This document shows, one piece after another, positions 1-8,565 of a DNA stretch of 15,483 nt (position 1 is the stretch's first letter; every line of letters starts with the position of its first letter). Origin of the DNA: Bacteroides sp. (GTDB lineage Bacteria > Bacteroidota > Bacteroidia > Bacteroidales > Bacteroidaceae); assembly GCA_030151885.1 (NCBI GenBank), contig JASLCG010000070.1, positions 1 to 15,483 on the forward strand. Direction: 5' to 3'. The translations under genes and the position numbers were made by a program. Under the pieces are notes generated by a model. That model saw only the letters and a list, made by a program, of their open reading frames with translations, searched no databases and was not told the origin of the DNA.

Positions 1-142
1 TCTGCACCTGTAAATAGCTATTTGTGTGCGGATTAAAAACACTAATACTATAAATATCTAGCAACCAAACACTAAAAGCCACTAAAAGTGTCAGTAAAAA
101 GAATAGTGTAGCAGGATGCACCTTATATATCTTACTCTTCAT
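1..142 (-). CDS. AbgT-family transporter, N-terminal fragment (cut by window edge)
   Basis: The ATG lies at 142-140 and the frame stays open to the left edge, giving 47 residues. They read MKSKIYKVHPATLFF, then a hydrophobic segment (about residues 12-29), then DIYSISVFNPHTN and LQVQ. A basic start, an HPATLFF motif at the first membrane helix, a following loop with an NP-T-N pattern and a VQ just before the next segment match the beginning of AbgT-family (p-aminobenzoyl-glutamate/dipeptide-type) inner-membrane transporters as I know them. The start codon lies inside the end of the upstream response-regulator gene: the two genes overlap by 11 bases in different frames (ATG..TAA within 142-132). 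This implies translational coupling and membership of the same operon. Most of the protein is outside the window, so the family call rests on a short stretch; another multi-helix transporter is possible. Substrate is not inferable. Confidence 0.68.
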   Translation of the reverse strand, partial: MKSKIYKVHPATLFFLLTLLVAFSVWLLDIYSISVFNPHTNSYLQVQ

Positions 143-869
143 CGGGTTCTAAGTTATCAATATCTATAATACCTAGTTCAATAGCACGTACAACTAGTCG
201 AGTAGCATTAATACCAATGCGTTCATCTGCTTGGAAAAGACGATTTATCAAGTCACTCTGCCTCTTTTCTAACGATTTTACTCCAAATGGCATTGCCTTT
301 AAACTTGCTATCATGTCTTTTGTATATCCTAAAGCCAAATGCCTTAAAAATCGCTCATCGTATTCGTCAATATCATACCCTATAACTGCTTCTTGACGCT
401 TATAGTCACTTAATATTGCCTTTTTAAACCGCTCAACTATTTGTGATAATATTGGGTAGTTAAACACTAATTTTTTACCATGCATTACTGCCTCAACATC
501 TACTTTAGTCAGTAGTTCTCCTGTCTTCAAGATTATTCCATCTGCACCAGCTTCTAATACATCTACCCACAATTTTTCGTTTAATATTTCTCCTGTAAAT
601 ATTAATTTCTTCACTTTTGGATATTCTAAGTGCATCTTTCTACAGATTTCTACTCCAATTGTAGTAGAGCCACCTAAACCTAAATCCAATAATACTAAAT
701 CAGGCATATCTTGTTCCATCAACTTCCAAAAAGACTCTTCATTTTCTGCCGTTCCAATAACTACTGCCGAAGGTATTTCATGTTTAAAGATCTGTTCTGT
801 GCCTTTTAATTCTAGTTGAACATCTTCAACAATAATAACCTTAAACTTATCTTGTACTGTGTTATCCAT
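132..869 (-). CDS. Two-component response regulator, receiver plus LuxR/NarL-like HTH
   Basis: This 245-aa cytoplasmic protein has an N-terminal CheY-like receiver domain (about residues 8-130). Every signature residue is present: acidic pocket E15/D16, phospho-acceptor D62 in VLLDLGL, T92 in IFTGE and K115 in ILKTGE. The C-terminal part (about 168-235) contains a helical region (LRHLALGYTKDMIASL, then VKSLEKRQSDLI) that reads as a divergent LuxR/NarL-type helix-turn-helix. Here 'GYTKDMIA' takes the place of the usual 'G.s.keIA'. It follows the giant sensor gene by 31 bases on the same strand and is presumably its partner. It overlaps the transporter gene downstream, which is the obvious candidate target, although autoregulation is equally possible. 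Bacteroides genomes contain similar regulators with a poorly characterised C-terminal domain (I believe DUF5932). The start ATG at 869 places the first strand of the receiver correctly. Confidence 0.87.
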   Translation of the reverse strand: MDNTVQDKFKVIIVEDVQLELKGTEQIFKHEIPSAVVIGTAENEESFWKLMEQDMPDLVLLDLGLGGSTTIGVEICRKMHLEYPKVKKLIFTGEILNEKLWVDVLEAGADGIILKTGELLTKVDVEAVMHGKKLVFNYPILSQIVERFKKAILSDYKRQEAVIGYDIDEYDERFLRHLALGYTKDMIASLKAMPFGVKSLEKRQSDLINRLFQADERIGINATRLVVRAIELGIIDIDNLEPDEE

Positions 870-900
870 AATCTTTATTATATCGTATTTAGTTTCACTT

Positions 901-3900
901 TTATTTCTTTACAATTGAGAATACTAATTTATACCCTTTTTCTAAAGGATATGCCTTTATCTTACAACCTCTACGCCCTATGTATTCATCATGTTCTCTT
1001 ATAATTTCTTTAGCAATTAAGAAGGTTTGTCCAGATACTCCTTTCTGTTTTTCGGCTTGAATCCATGTCAAATTGGGATAAAAAAGTTGTTCTAACTCTA
1101 AGTTAGAAAAATTTACACGATTGTCTGTAAAGCTGCAATGTATAAATTCCACATCATCTTCAAAAGACAGCGATAATTCTCCTTCTTTATCTAAAGATAT
1201 AGCATCTATCAAAAGTAGTTCTATCAGATATTGAAGTAGTTTTATATCTCCGAGCATGTTTAGTTCATGACCGGTTTCTGCCACATTAAATGATAGCCCT
1301 TTTACTTTAGCTCTCTTTATTTTCTTTTCAAAGAGGTCGATAGCATAATCTGATAGCTCATTAATATGTATAGTACTCCTTCTAAAAGTTGTTTTTTCTA
1401 ACTCTTTTTTCGCCCATAAGCTCAACATTGTAAAAACACCATAATAATAATCAACTAAATCTTTTATTGATTTAATATCTAAGCTTTTAGTCCCCAATGT
1501 TGTATCCTCAACAAGTTGCCTTATACGACTAGGGTAGTAAATTGTTTCATGCTTAATTGCCGAAAGACAGTTGTCTAATATCTTATTCTGAATATGAATT
1601 TGATTATTCTCCCATTCAATTCTTCCTACATCATTCTGTACAAACTCAATTTCCTTAAATCGTCCAGCTGTTCTAACCATTGCATTATACAACACTGTAG
1701 AAAGATACTTTACAACTAGTTGTAAATATAAATCATCTTCCAAACTAGTACTCTGTATTCTTCTTCTTAAAGCTAATACACCAACCGTTAGAGATGACTC
1801 TTTTAGGTCAACTACAAGTGGAATATATTGTATGTTTTTTTCTTTAATAACTTTTCCTTTGTTAAACGTTTTTCCAACAATCTTTCTGTCTAGCTTAACC
1901 TCCCCTGATGGATAGCTTGTATATATAAACTCGCCTTTATCTGTATTATAAAAAGCTATGGTTAACCAGTCTAAAGAGATTAAGTTATTAAGCTTAGTAA
2001 AACTATTCTCCAAAATTTGCTGTGGAATATATGCTAGGTTGTCTTCACCAACATCTTCTAAACGTCGTTGCATATAACCTAATGATGATGAAAATATACG
2101 AGCATATATTTCTAATACTTGCTCCAAGCTCCACCTACGCATATAACGACGCTTCAAATAGACAAAATAGTAGATAAAGAGCACTGTCAATATCGCTATT
2201 AATAAAAGAATTAAGGCAACTCGTTTATTGGAGGTAGATTGTTGAAGTATTTTACAATAGTAGTCTAACGTATCGTCTTTTGATATTAGCTTATATAGTG
2301 TAGCATAGGCTTCGTTATTGTAATTATATTGATTTAGCTTGTGTAAGGCTAAGGATGCAACAGCTGCCTCATTACGTAAGTCGAGCAATATATAATAGTT
2401 TAAATTAACTCGGTGCGCAAACCAACGAATCTCTGCTGCAACTCCTTCGCCATTTAAATTCATATAATATATATCTGGAGAAGTAACCAAGGAGTATGCA
2501 TTATTAACCATTTGCATAGCAGAGTCAATATAGCTTAGTGCCACATCATATTTTCCGACCGTATTTGCATAAAATGCCTGATCTGCCAATTTAGCTAAAG
2601 CAACTTGAGTACTATCTTGAGGAATAAACTCATAATCAGCAGTATGAATAGGCAACTCTTTTTCTATGTTATTACAAGAAGAAAAGCCGAACATTGAAAC
2701 TACCATTACCACTATTAAACCTATTTTCTTAACTCCGTATGGCAATCTTATAGAAAACTTACTTCCTACTCCTTTTTCACTCTTGATATTGAATGCACAT
2801 ACATTAAATACAGGGTTTGTTTTTTTATATTTTTCAATAATGGCTTTACAATTCATTAACCCAAAGCCACTGCCTTTTGACTCTTTTACAAACTGTATAT
2901 CTTGCCCTATTATAGAAGAATCGTAAATCTTCTCCTTCATTATTAAAGCTATTTCTTGCTCCGATAGCCCCACACCTGTATCTGTTACACTAACTTCTAC
3001 ATAGTCTGGCTCCTCAACAGCTTCAAGCACCACTTTACCTCCACTTGGTGTGTATTTACGAGCATTCTCGAGCAGTGTATTTATCATGAATAGTGTAAGT
3101 GCTTTATCTGCCTTAACATTACTTGTAGTGGTATGTACAAGTAATTCCAACCCCTTTTGCTCGAAATACCTACTGCTCTTTCTTACTAAATCAAATAGTT
3201 CTAAGAGTGGGAAGTTACTAATTTGCAAACTTAAATATCCTTGTTTAATCTTAATCCATTGAGACAGAACCTTATTGTAATTATCTATTGTTTCAATTAG
3301 CTCTTCAATGTATTTCAATTTATACTTTTTCACATCTTCTTGCTGTGCATAAGAGCTAGTTGCCAGTTTTTCTATTTCATTCCTTACCCTATCAATATAG
3401 GGTTGTATGCCATATACAACGCGCATACAAGCACGTTTGTCTATATTTTCTTGTCTATTACTTGTATTGTGCTGATTTATGATATATAGCTTCTTATCTA
3501 ACACCTCTATTTCATCACCCAATGTTATAAAGTAAACTCCATTTTCAATAGCCCAAGTAATCGATGGTATTAATAAATTAATTAATGATGTTTGTTCTGT
3601 TGTGAGTTTTTTATCTGAAAATATCTCTAGTTTTCCTGCTTTAAGTATTGCTTCATCAACCAAAAGATTAAAGCAATAAGCATATTTGTATTTTGAAGAT
3701 ACATCTTCAGAATTGCCTCCATGCGAGTAGCTAACAACCTCTTCATCTTGATCTTCCATATCTATTTGGAGTATAAATACAGACACATTAAACTCTTGCG
3801 ATAAAAAAGGAGTAATTATATCTATAATAGGAGATAAAATATCTTCAACCTTTACGGCTTCAATAGGTAAACTTGCTGTCAACTCTTGCCCAATATTTAA

Positions 3901-5331
3901 ACTTCGTTTTAAGATCTCTAAGTAATCGGAAGTTCTTTTGCGAGCTCGTTTATTTAGGAAATAGAAACCGATAGATACAACTAGTAAAAAGACAAATAGA
4001 AGTATTAGAATACGATTAACAAGTTGCTCTTCTTCTTGCAATATAGATAACCTGCTTTCGGACTCTTTATCTTGTCTTACTAAATCTAAAAGATCAAGAT
4101 ATATGTTTCTGTTATAGTCTGAGGCTAGTTTATTATTAAGCCCTGCATATGTTACACTTAGCTGCTCTCTTATTCTTCCTATCCAATCAGGAACTGTTAA
4201 TACTCCATCTTCTACCCACAGTAATTCTACTGGGAATTCGTCTATTTCACCATATAATTCTAGTACATCAACTTCGTCATGATGCTCTTCATAATATATT
4301 TTATGCTGTTCATTTACACAGTCTAGTGCATCGACCAACCACTTTAACGCCTTTTTAAAATTGCCTCTATAATTATCTATTTTGGCTAAGGTTACATAAA
4401 CACTAGCAGTTTGATACAAATCGTCGTAGTACTTAAATAAGTCTAGTGCTTCTTCACCTAGTTTTAAAGCGAAGTCTCCATTAATCGGTATTTTAAAAGT
4501 AGAGAAAGTATGCGATCTTTCCACCATTAGGTAATCATAGACTTTGGGTTCTACCATCAAATTAGCTATCGCCTGAAGTGCATTTGCTTGAAAATATACT
4601 AATCCATACTCCAGTGCCATTTTATATATCCAAGCTAATTGATCAAAAGAGTTTAACAACCTCTGTTGTCTGCTTTCTCCTTCTATTAAGCCCGTTGAAG
4701 CCTCTATATATTTATAGTATAAGAGCTGTGTTAAGTCTGTTTTATTTACATCGTATAGATAAGAATTTTTCTCATACTCATCCATTAACTTTACTACCTC
4801 TCTAGCAGAGTCTAGTTGTTGCAAATAGTAATAATAGATAATAGATACAATATAGAACTCACTAAATGCGTAATTTAACTTCATTTTGTCTCTTATACTA
4901 TCAAAGACCGTTTGATCTTCTTTAATCTGCTTCATCCGTTTTAATGCACTATTCTTATAATCGTAAAAGAGTTTATTTTGTGCTGTACGCTGAGCTATCT
5001 TCATCATTCCAATGTCAGATATAAGTAAATCTAGCTGATTTTGAGTAGTGTGTTGGGCCTCCTTGAAGTAATCTGAACTTTTATTAAAATTCATCTTCAT
5101 AAAATAATAGAACCCTAAATTATTGCATGATTCGGCTCTTCCTTCCACGTAGTTTTCAGAAAGATTATAAGCCTGTAAAGCATACTCATAAACTTGTTTT
5201 AAAGAACGATATTTCTGCTGATAAACCATATCATTCAATGCATTTACCTGCTGAATTTCTTGCGTTGGAGCTACACCAATACAAGATGATAATAAAGCTA
5301 ACAGACAGATAAATAAAGATATATACCTCAT
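901..5331 (-). CDS. Giant tandem hybrid sensor: two fused histidine-kinase-like units
   Basis: This is a 1476-aa envelope sensor, numbered from the ATG at 5331. Unit 1 has a lipoprotein signal with lipobox LSSC (Cys17), a TPR-like helical periplasmic region to about 435, a TM helix 441-459, a GAF-like region, and a HATPase with N-box LLENARKY (N756), G1 DTGVG (D784) and G2 GSGFGL (820-825). Unit 2 starts at V867 with a second lipoprotein-like leader, KKIGLIVVMVV to FSSC (Cys886). It continues with a helical region, TM 1038-1057, a GAF-like region, an H-box-like KHETIYYP (H1261) and a degenerate HATPase. In the latter, the N-box reads LLIDA (D1376 for Asn), G1 reads DNRVN (D1403) and the G2 glycines are gone. 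The C-termini of the two units align by eye, suggesting duplication. The family is probably the Bacteroidales sensors carrying DUF5112/DUF5113 domains. An in-frame TTG at 5364 would add 11 residues, but it is part of the -7 promoter element, so the ATG is preferred. It heads the operon with the response regulator. Ligand unknown. Confidence 0.85.
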   Translation of the reverse strand: MRYISLFICLLALLSSCIGVAPTQEIQQVNALNDMVYQQKYRSLKQVYEYALQAYNLSENYVEGRAESCNNLGFYYFMKMNFNKSSDYFKEAQHTTQNQLDLLISDIGMMKIAQRTAQNKLFYDYKNSALKRMKQIKEDQTVFDSIRDKMKLNYAFSEFYIVSIIYYYYLQQLDSAREVVKLMDEYEKNSYLYDVNKTDLTQLLYYKYIEASTGLIEGESRQQRLLNSFDQLAWIYKMALEYGLVYFQANALQAIANLMVEPKVYDYLMVERSHTFSTFKIPINGDFALKLGEEALDLFKYYDDLYQTASVYVTLAKIDNYRGNFKKALKWLVDALDCVNEQHKIYYEEHHDEVDVLELYGEIDEFPVELLWVEDGVLTVPDWIGRIREQLSVTYAGLNNKLASDYNRNIYLDLLDLVRQDKESESRLSILQEEEQLVNRILILLFVFLLVVSIGFYFLNKRARKRTSDYLEILKRSLNIGQELTASLPIEAVKVEDILSPIIDIITPFLSQEFNVSVFILQIDMEDQDEEVVSYSHGGNSEDVSSKYKYAYCFNLLVDEAILKAGKLEIFSDKKLTTEQTSLINLLIPSITWAIENGVYFITLGDEIEVLDKKLYIINQHNTSNRQENIDKRACMRVVYGIQPYIDRVRNEIEKLATSSYAQQEDVKKYKLKYIEELIETIDNYNKVLSQWIKIKQGYLSLQISNFPLLELFDLVRKSSRYFEQKGLELLVHTTTSNVKADKALTLFMINTLLENARKYTPSGGKVVLEAVEEPDYVEVSVTDTGVGLSEQEIALIMKEKIYDSSIIGQDIQFVKESKGSGFGLMNCKAIIEKYKKTNPVFNVCAFNIKSEKGVGSKFSIRLPYGVKKIGLIVVMVVSMFGFSSCNNIEKELPIHTADYEFIPQDSTQVALAKLADQAFYANTVGKYDVALSYIDSAMQMVNNAYSLVTSPDIYYMNLNGEGVAAEIRWFAHRVNLNYYILLDLRNEAAVASLALHKLNQYNYNNEAYATLYKLISKDDTLDYYCKILQQSTSNKRVALILLLIAILTVLFIYYFVYLKRRYMRRWSLEQVLEIYARIFSSSLGYMQRRLEDVGEDNLAYIPQQILENSFTKLNNLISLDWLTIAFYNTDKGEFIYTSYPSGEVKLDRKIVGKTFNKGKVIKEKNIQYIPLVVDLKESSLTVGVLALRRRIQSTSLEDDLYLQLVVKYLSTVLYNAMVRTAGRFKEIEFVQNDVGRIEWENNQIHIQNKILDNCLSAIKHETIYYPSRIRQLVEDTTLGTKSLDIKSIKDLVDYYYGVFTMLSLWAKKELEKTTFRRSTIHINELSDYAIDLFEKKIKRAKVKGLSFNVAETGHELNMLGDIKLLQYLIELLLIDAISLDKEGELSLSFEDDVEFIHCSFTDNRVNFSNLELEQLFYPNLTWIQAEKQKGVSGQTFLIAKEIIREHDEYIGRRGCKIKAYPLEKGYKLVFSIVKK

Positions 5332-5361
5332 ATATTGTATCCTAATTAGGGTTCGTTTTAT

Positions 5362-5369
5362 CAAAGATA
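5362..5369 (-). promoter_or_regulatory. -7 promoter element of the sensor operon
   Basis: Read on the minus strand this is TATCTTTG, a match to the Bacteroidetes primary-sigma -7 consensus TAnnTTTG. It lies about 30 bases upstream of the ATG at 5331, giving a predicted leader of roughly 20-25 bases. No clear -33 TTG is present at the usual distance. The in-frame TTG codon at 5364-5362 is the last part of this element, which argues against it as a translation start. Confidence 0.6.
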
Positions 5370-5580
5370 ATAAGCCCAGGCTTTAAAAAAGAAATTCTAT
5401 TGAATATTTCTATCATTTAACTAGCAAAAGATTGTATATTAGTTAGAATTAGAACTTATCTATTCTTATAAGTATATTTAAATATTGATTATCAAACTGT
5501 TATTCATACAACTATATAATTTCTTAACTTTTACAGAATAAATATGTCTAATAACTTTTTCAAAATAGTCTTAGAAATTA

Positions 5581-5588
5581 TACCTTTG
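5581..5588 (+). promoter_or_regulatory. -7 promoter element of prs
   Basis: TACCTTTG matches TAnnTTTG, 37 bases before the prs ATG at 5626. A T-rich stretch at about 5556-5561 occupies the -33 position. The 294-base gap 5332-5625 therefore holds two divergent promoters, for the sensor operon and for prs, and is otherwise featureless AT-rich sequence. Confidence 0.7.
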
Positions 5589-5625
5589 TATGCGAATTAA
5601 TAAATAGTAATAACTATTCTAAAAA

Positions 5626-6564
5626 ATGAGCCAAACAAATCCCTCTTTGGTATTTTCGGGAACTAACTCGAAATATCTTGCAGAGAAAATCTGCGCAAGC
5701 CTCAATTGTCCTCTTGGTAATATGAATATTACTCACTTCGCTGACGGTGAGTTTGCAGTATCTTACGAAGAGTCTATTCGAGGAGCAAACGTATTCTTAG
5801 TTCAATCTACTTTCCCAAACTCTGACAACTTAATGGAACTTCTGCTTATGATTGATGCAGCTAAAAGAGCATCAGCAAAAAGCATTATTGCTGTAGTTCC
5901 ATATTTTGGATGGGCACGACAAGATAGAAAAGACAAACCACGTGTTTCTATTGGTGCGAAACTTGTAGCTGATTTACTTGCTACTGCTGGTATAGACCGT
6001 TTAATAACAATGGACTTACACGCAGACCAAATTCAAGGATTCTTCAACATACCAGTTGACCACTTATATGCATCTGCTGTATTTATCCCTTACATTAAAT
6101 CTCTGAAGTTAGACAATCTTGTAATTGCAACTCCAGATGTTGGTGGATCAAAACGTGCTAACTCTTACTCTAAATTCTTAGGTGTGCCATTGGTACTTTG
6201 TAACAAAACTAGAGAAAAAGCTAACGTCGTAGCAACTATGCAAATTATTGGTGATGTAAAAGATAAGAATGTAATTCTTGTTGATGACATCGTTGATACT
6301 GCTGGTACAATTACAAAAGCTGCAAATATAATGCTTGAAGCTGGTGCTAAATCAGTAAGAGCTATTGCTAGCCACTGTGTTATGTCTGACCCTGCTAGCG
6401 AACGTGTTGGAGCTTCTGCATTAACTGAAATGGTATTTACAGATAGTATTCCTTATACTAAAGGTTGCAACAAAGTAAAACAGTTAAGTATTGCTGGTAT
6501 GTTCGCCGAAACTATTAAACGTGTAGTTAACAACGAATCAATCAGTAATCAATATATTATCTAA
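5626..6564 (+). CDS. prs: Ribose-phosphate diphosphokinase (PRPP synthetase)
   Basis: This cytosolic enzyme makes 5-phosphoribosyl-1-diphosphate from ribose 5-phosphate and ATP, feeding purine, pyrimidine, histidine, tryptophan and NAD synthesis. The 312-aa length is normal for bacterial class I PRPP synthetases. Visible signatures are PYFGWARQDRK (92-102), the metal-binding DLHADQIQGFF (130-140, H132), the catalytic flexible-loop region around NKTREKAN (193-200) and the PRPP-binding loop VILVDDIVDTAGT (216-228) with the paired acidic residues D220/D221 and D224. The C-terminus is colinear with other family members and the reading frame is intact. The gene stands alone between its own -7 element and a strong terminator, as expected for a constitutively expressed housekeeping gene. 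Codon use looks cleaner and less AT-extreme than in the flanking genes, consistent with high expression. Confidence 0.97.
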   Translation: MSQTNPSLVFSGTNSKYLAEKICASLNCPLGNMNITHFADGEFAVSYEESIRGANVFLVQSTFPNSDNLMELLLMIDAAKRASAKSIIAVVPYFGWARQDRKDKPRVSIGAKLVADLLATAGIDRLITMDLHADQIQGFFNIPVDHLYASAVFIPYIKSLKLDNLVIATPDVGGSKRANSYSKFLGVPLVLCNKTREKANVVATMQIIGDVKDKNVILVDDIVDTAGTITKAANIMLEAGAKSVRAIASHCVMSDPASERVGASALTEMVFTDSIPYTKGCNKVKQLSIAGMFAETIKRVVNNESISNQYII

Positions 6565-6583
6565 TTAATAGATTAGAACAAAT

Positions 6584-6619
6584 AAAAAAGGCATTTAGAA
6601 ATTTCTAAATGCCTTTTTT
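6584..6619 (+). terminator. Intrinsic terminator after prs (perfect palindrome)
   Basis: A perfect 36-base inverted repeat starts 19 bases after the prs stop. Its core is GGCATTTAGAAA and its reverse complement (6590-6613), flanked by six A and six T. The U-tract on the plus strand is classical. The symmetry means it could also stop minus-strand transcripts. Confidence 0.92.
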
Positions 6620-7114
6620 ATTACTATTCCACTCTGCTCTAAAACTTTATATTTTCCATCACACTTCACTAGCAGTAATAGACTCACCTAGTAACTGCTT
6701 TCTCTATCCTAAACTACAGCTATCGAGATAGCTCTACCCTTTTTAAAATCTACTATTACCTATTTTTCTATGAAGTTGAGAATAAAAGAAGGCTTATTTT
6801 TAGATAAATAACCATACAATCAAGCTATCTACAGATATAAGTATAACACGCTGTTTATGATAACACACAAAATAAAACACATCCAAATAGAACTCTTTTT
6901 AGAAGTTAACTCGTAAGTTTTACTTTTAAAAGAAAGAACTAATAAGTTAAGGTGGTCTTTAGCTTTTGAAACAAAACGGACATTTAAAATTGATATAAAT
7001 TAATTTTAGAAGAAACAATATAATTTAAGTTTTGTCATTATAATATGCCTAATGGACCTATATGCTTTAAGGCTTATTAAGTCCTTGTAGGCGTATATAT
7101 ACTGTTATAAGACC
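6620..7114. other. Gene-poor intergenic stretch upstream of the fucosidase operon
   Basis: About 495 bases of AT-rich sequence without a convincing gene. The longest frames with ATG are trivial (for example 19 codons at 6857). There is a short inverted repeat AGCTATC-GA-GATAGCT at 6718-6733. A near-palindrome, AAGGCTTATTAAGTCCTT (7069-7086), lies 28 bases upstream of the -7 element of the next gene and could be an operator. Neither matches a motif I can name. Confidence 0.5.
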
Positions 7115-7122
7115 TATCTTTG
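7115..7122 (+). promoter_or_regulatory. -7 promoter element of the fucosidase operon
   Basis: TATCTTTG matches TAnnTTTG. Transcription would begin near 7129, giving a leader of about 48 bases before the ATG at 7177. The TTG at 7120-7122 is in frame with the fucosidase but is part of this element, so it is very unlikely to be a start codon. The usual -33 TTG is not obvious. Confidence 0.6.
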
Positions 7123-7176
7123 TTACTAGTACAAAACAATATAATTATTATACCACAACAAGTTAAACTTAAAGTT

Positions 7177-8532
7177 ATGCGATTAAAACAATTACTTGTT
7201 GCTCTAGTCATCTGTTCGACAATGAGCTCACAAGTTTTTGCTCAAAAAGGAGCTAAACAAGAGTCGGAAAAAGAGTATGAAAAAAGAATGGAATGGTTCT
7301 CCAAAGCCAAATTAGGCATTTTCATTCACTGGGGAATTTATGCAGCAGGAGGAGTTTCCGAAAGCTGGTCTTTCTACAACAAATACCTTCCGTATGATGA
7401 ATACATGAAGCAATCTGAAAGCTTTACAGCAGAAAACTACAACCCAAAAGAGTGGGTTAATCTTATTAAAGAGAGTGGTGCTCAATATACTGTAATTACT
7501 ACTAAACACCACGATGGTGTCGCGCTATGGGATACTAAAGCCGGAGATTTAAGTACAGTAAAAACAACTGCTGCGGGTAAAGACTTACTAACACCTTTTG
7601 TAAATGAGGTAAGAAAGCAAGGTCTAAAATTAGGATTCTACTACTCGATATTAGATTGGTCTCATCCTGATTATCCAAATAAAACTCGTACAGAATCGAC
7701 ATACAATATTAAGAAAGATCCAAAAAGATGGCAAAAATTCGTTGACTTCAACTTTGCTCAATTAGCTGAGTTAAATAAAACTTGGAAACCTGATTTATAT
7801 TGGTTTGATGGAGATTGGGAGCAAACTGCTGAAGATTGGAACTCAAAAGGTGTTATCAATCTACTACGTAAAGACAATCCTAATGTAATTGTAAACTCTC
7901 GTATCCAAGGATATGGTGATTATGCTACACCAGAACAAGGGGTTCCTGTAGTTCGTCCTACTGATAAGTATTGGGAACTATGTATGACTATGAATGATTC
8001 TTGGGGATATCAACACACTGATAAAAACTATAAAACACCCCATATGTTACTTCGCACTTTTGTAGATTGCCTTAGCATGGGTGGAAATTTACTTCTAGAC
8101 ATCGGTCCTAAAGAAGATGGAACTATTCCAGAAGAGCAAGTAGCTATATTAAAAGAATTTGGTCGTTGGACTAAGAAGCATAAAGAGGCTATTTACGACA
8201 CTAAGGAAGGTATTCCTAATGAACACTTTCAAGGCTATACGACATTAAATCAAGGTGGAGATATCCTTTATCTTTATTTACCATACAATCCTAACGGACA
8301 TATTGAAATTAAAGGTTTAATGAATAAAGTGAACCGTGTATGGGTAGTTGGTAACGGAACAATGCTTCCATATAAAGTACATAATAAAAACTATTGGAGT
8401 GAAGTTCCTGGAAATCTATATATAGACGTACCAGAGCATGTGTTAGATCCAGAAATTACAGTTATAGCTGTATTATTAGAAGGTCCTATTAAACTCTATA
8501 GAGGTGAAGGACAAATTATTTCTAGCAACTAA
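7177..8532 (+). CDS. Secreted GH29 alpha-L-fucosidase
   Basis: This 451-aa glycoside hydrolase releases terminal alpha-linked L-fucose from glycans. Starting at the ATG at 7177, it has a clean Sec signal peptide (MRLKQLLVALVI..., cleavage likely after VFA, residue 22), so it acts in the periplasm or at the surface. No lipobox is present. GH29 hallmarks follow in order: KLGIFIHWG (H51), TTKHHDG (H111/H112), the nucleophile motif LYWFDGDW (D211) and the LLLDIGPKEDGTIPE block (about 305-319). After these comes a C-terminal beta-sandwich-like segment to residue 451. Length and motif order fit ordinary bacterial GH29 enzymes. The acid/base residue and the subfamily (broad versus alpha-1,3/4-specific) cannot be decided by eye. 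It is the first gene of a two-gene operon with the CBM9-like/GHL10-like protein 33 bases downstream. Confidence 0.93.
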   Translation: MRLKQLLVALVICSTMSSQVFAQKGAKQESEKEYEKRMEWFSKAKLGIFIHWGIYAAGGVSESWSFYNKYLPYDEYMKQSESFTAENYNPKEWVNLIKESGAQYTVITTKHHDGVALWDTKAGDLSTVKTTAAGKDLLTPFVNEVRKQGLKLGFYYSILDWSHPDYPNKTRTESTYNIKKDPKRWQKFVDFNFAQLAELNKTWKPDLYWFDGDWEQTAEDWNSKGVINLLRKDNPNVIVNSRIQGYGDYATPEQGVPVVRPTDKYWELCMTMNDSWGYQHTDKNYKTPHMLLRTFVDCLSMGGNLLLDIGPKEDGTIPEEQVAILKEFGRWTKKHKEAIYDTKEGIPNEHFQGYTTLNQGGDILYLYLPYNPNGHIEIKGLMNKVNRVWVVGNGTMLPYKVHNKNYWSEVPGNLYIDVPEHVLDPEITVIAVLLEGPIKLYRGEGQIISSN

Positions 8533-8565
8533 ATACGATAACTAACTAAACATAAGAAAAGTAAA

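Noticed and set aside
816..1004. Short plus-strand open frame and similar ones opposite the sensor gene (2666-2926, 3050-3262, 4149-4358, 4578-4805, 5127-5312)
   Set aside because: All lie antisense to the intact 1476-aa sensor gene (the first also overlaps the regulator start), have low-complexity composition and no promoter or family signature.
6857..6916. 19-codon open frame in the gap before the fucosidase
   Set aside because: Too short, with no promoter element, and its composition matches the surrounding AT-rich DNA.
7312..7512. Minus-strand frames opposite the fucosidase, and those opposite the 168-aa (11547-11798), LRR (12619-13029) and tandem-GNAT (13633-13902) genes
   Set aside because: Each is the mirror of a clearly coding frame with recognisable motifs; none has a start context or motifs of its own.
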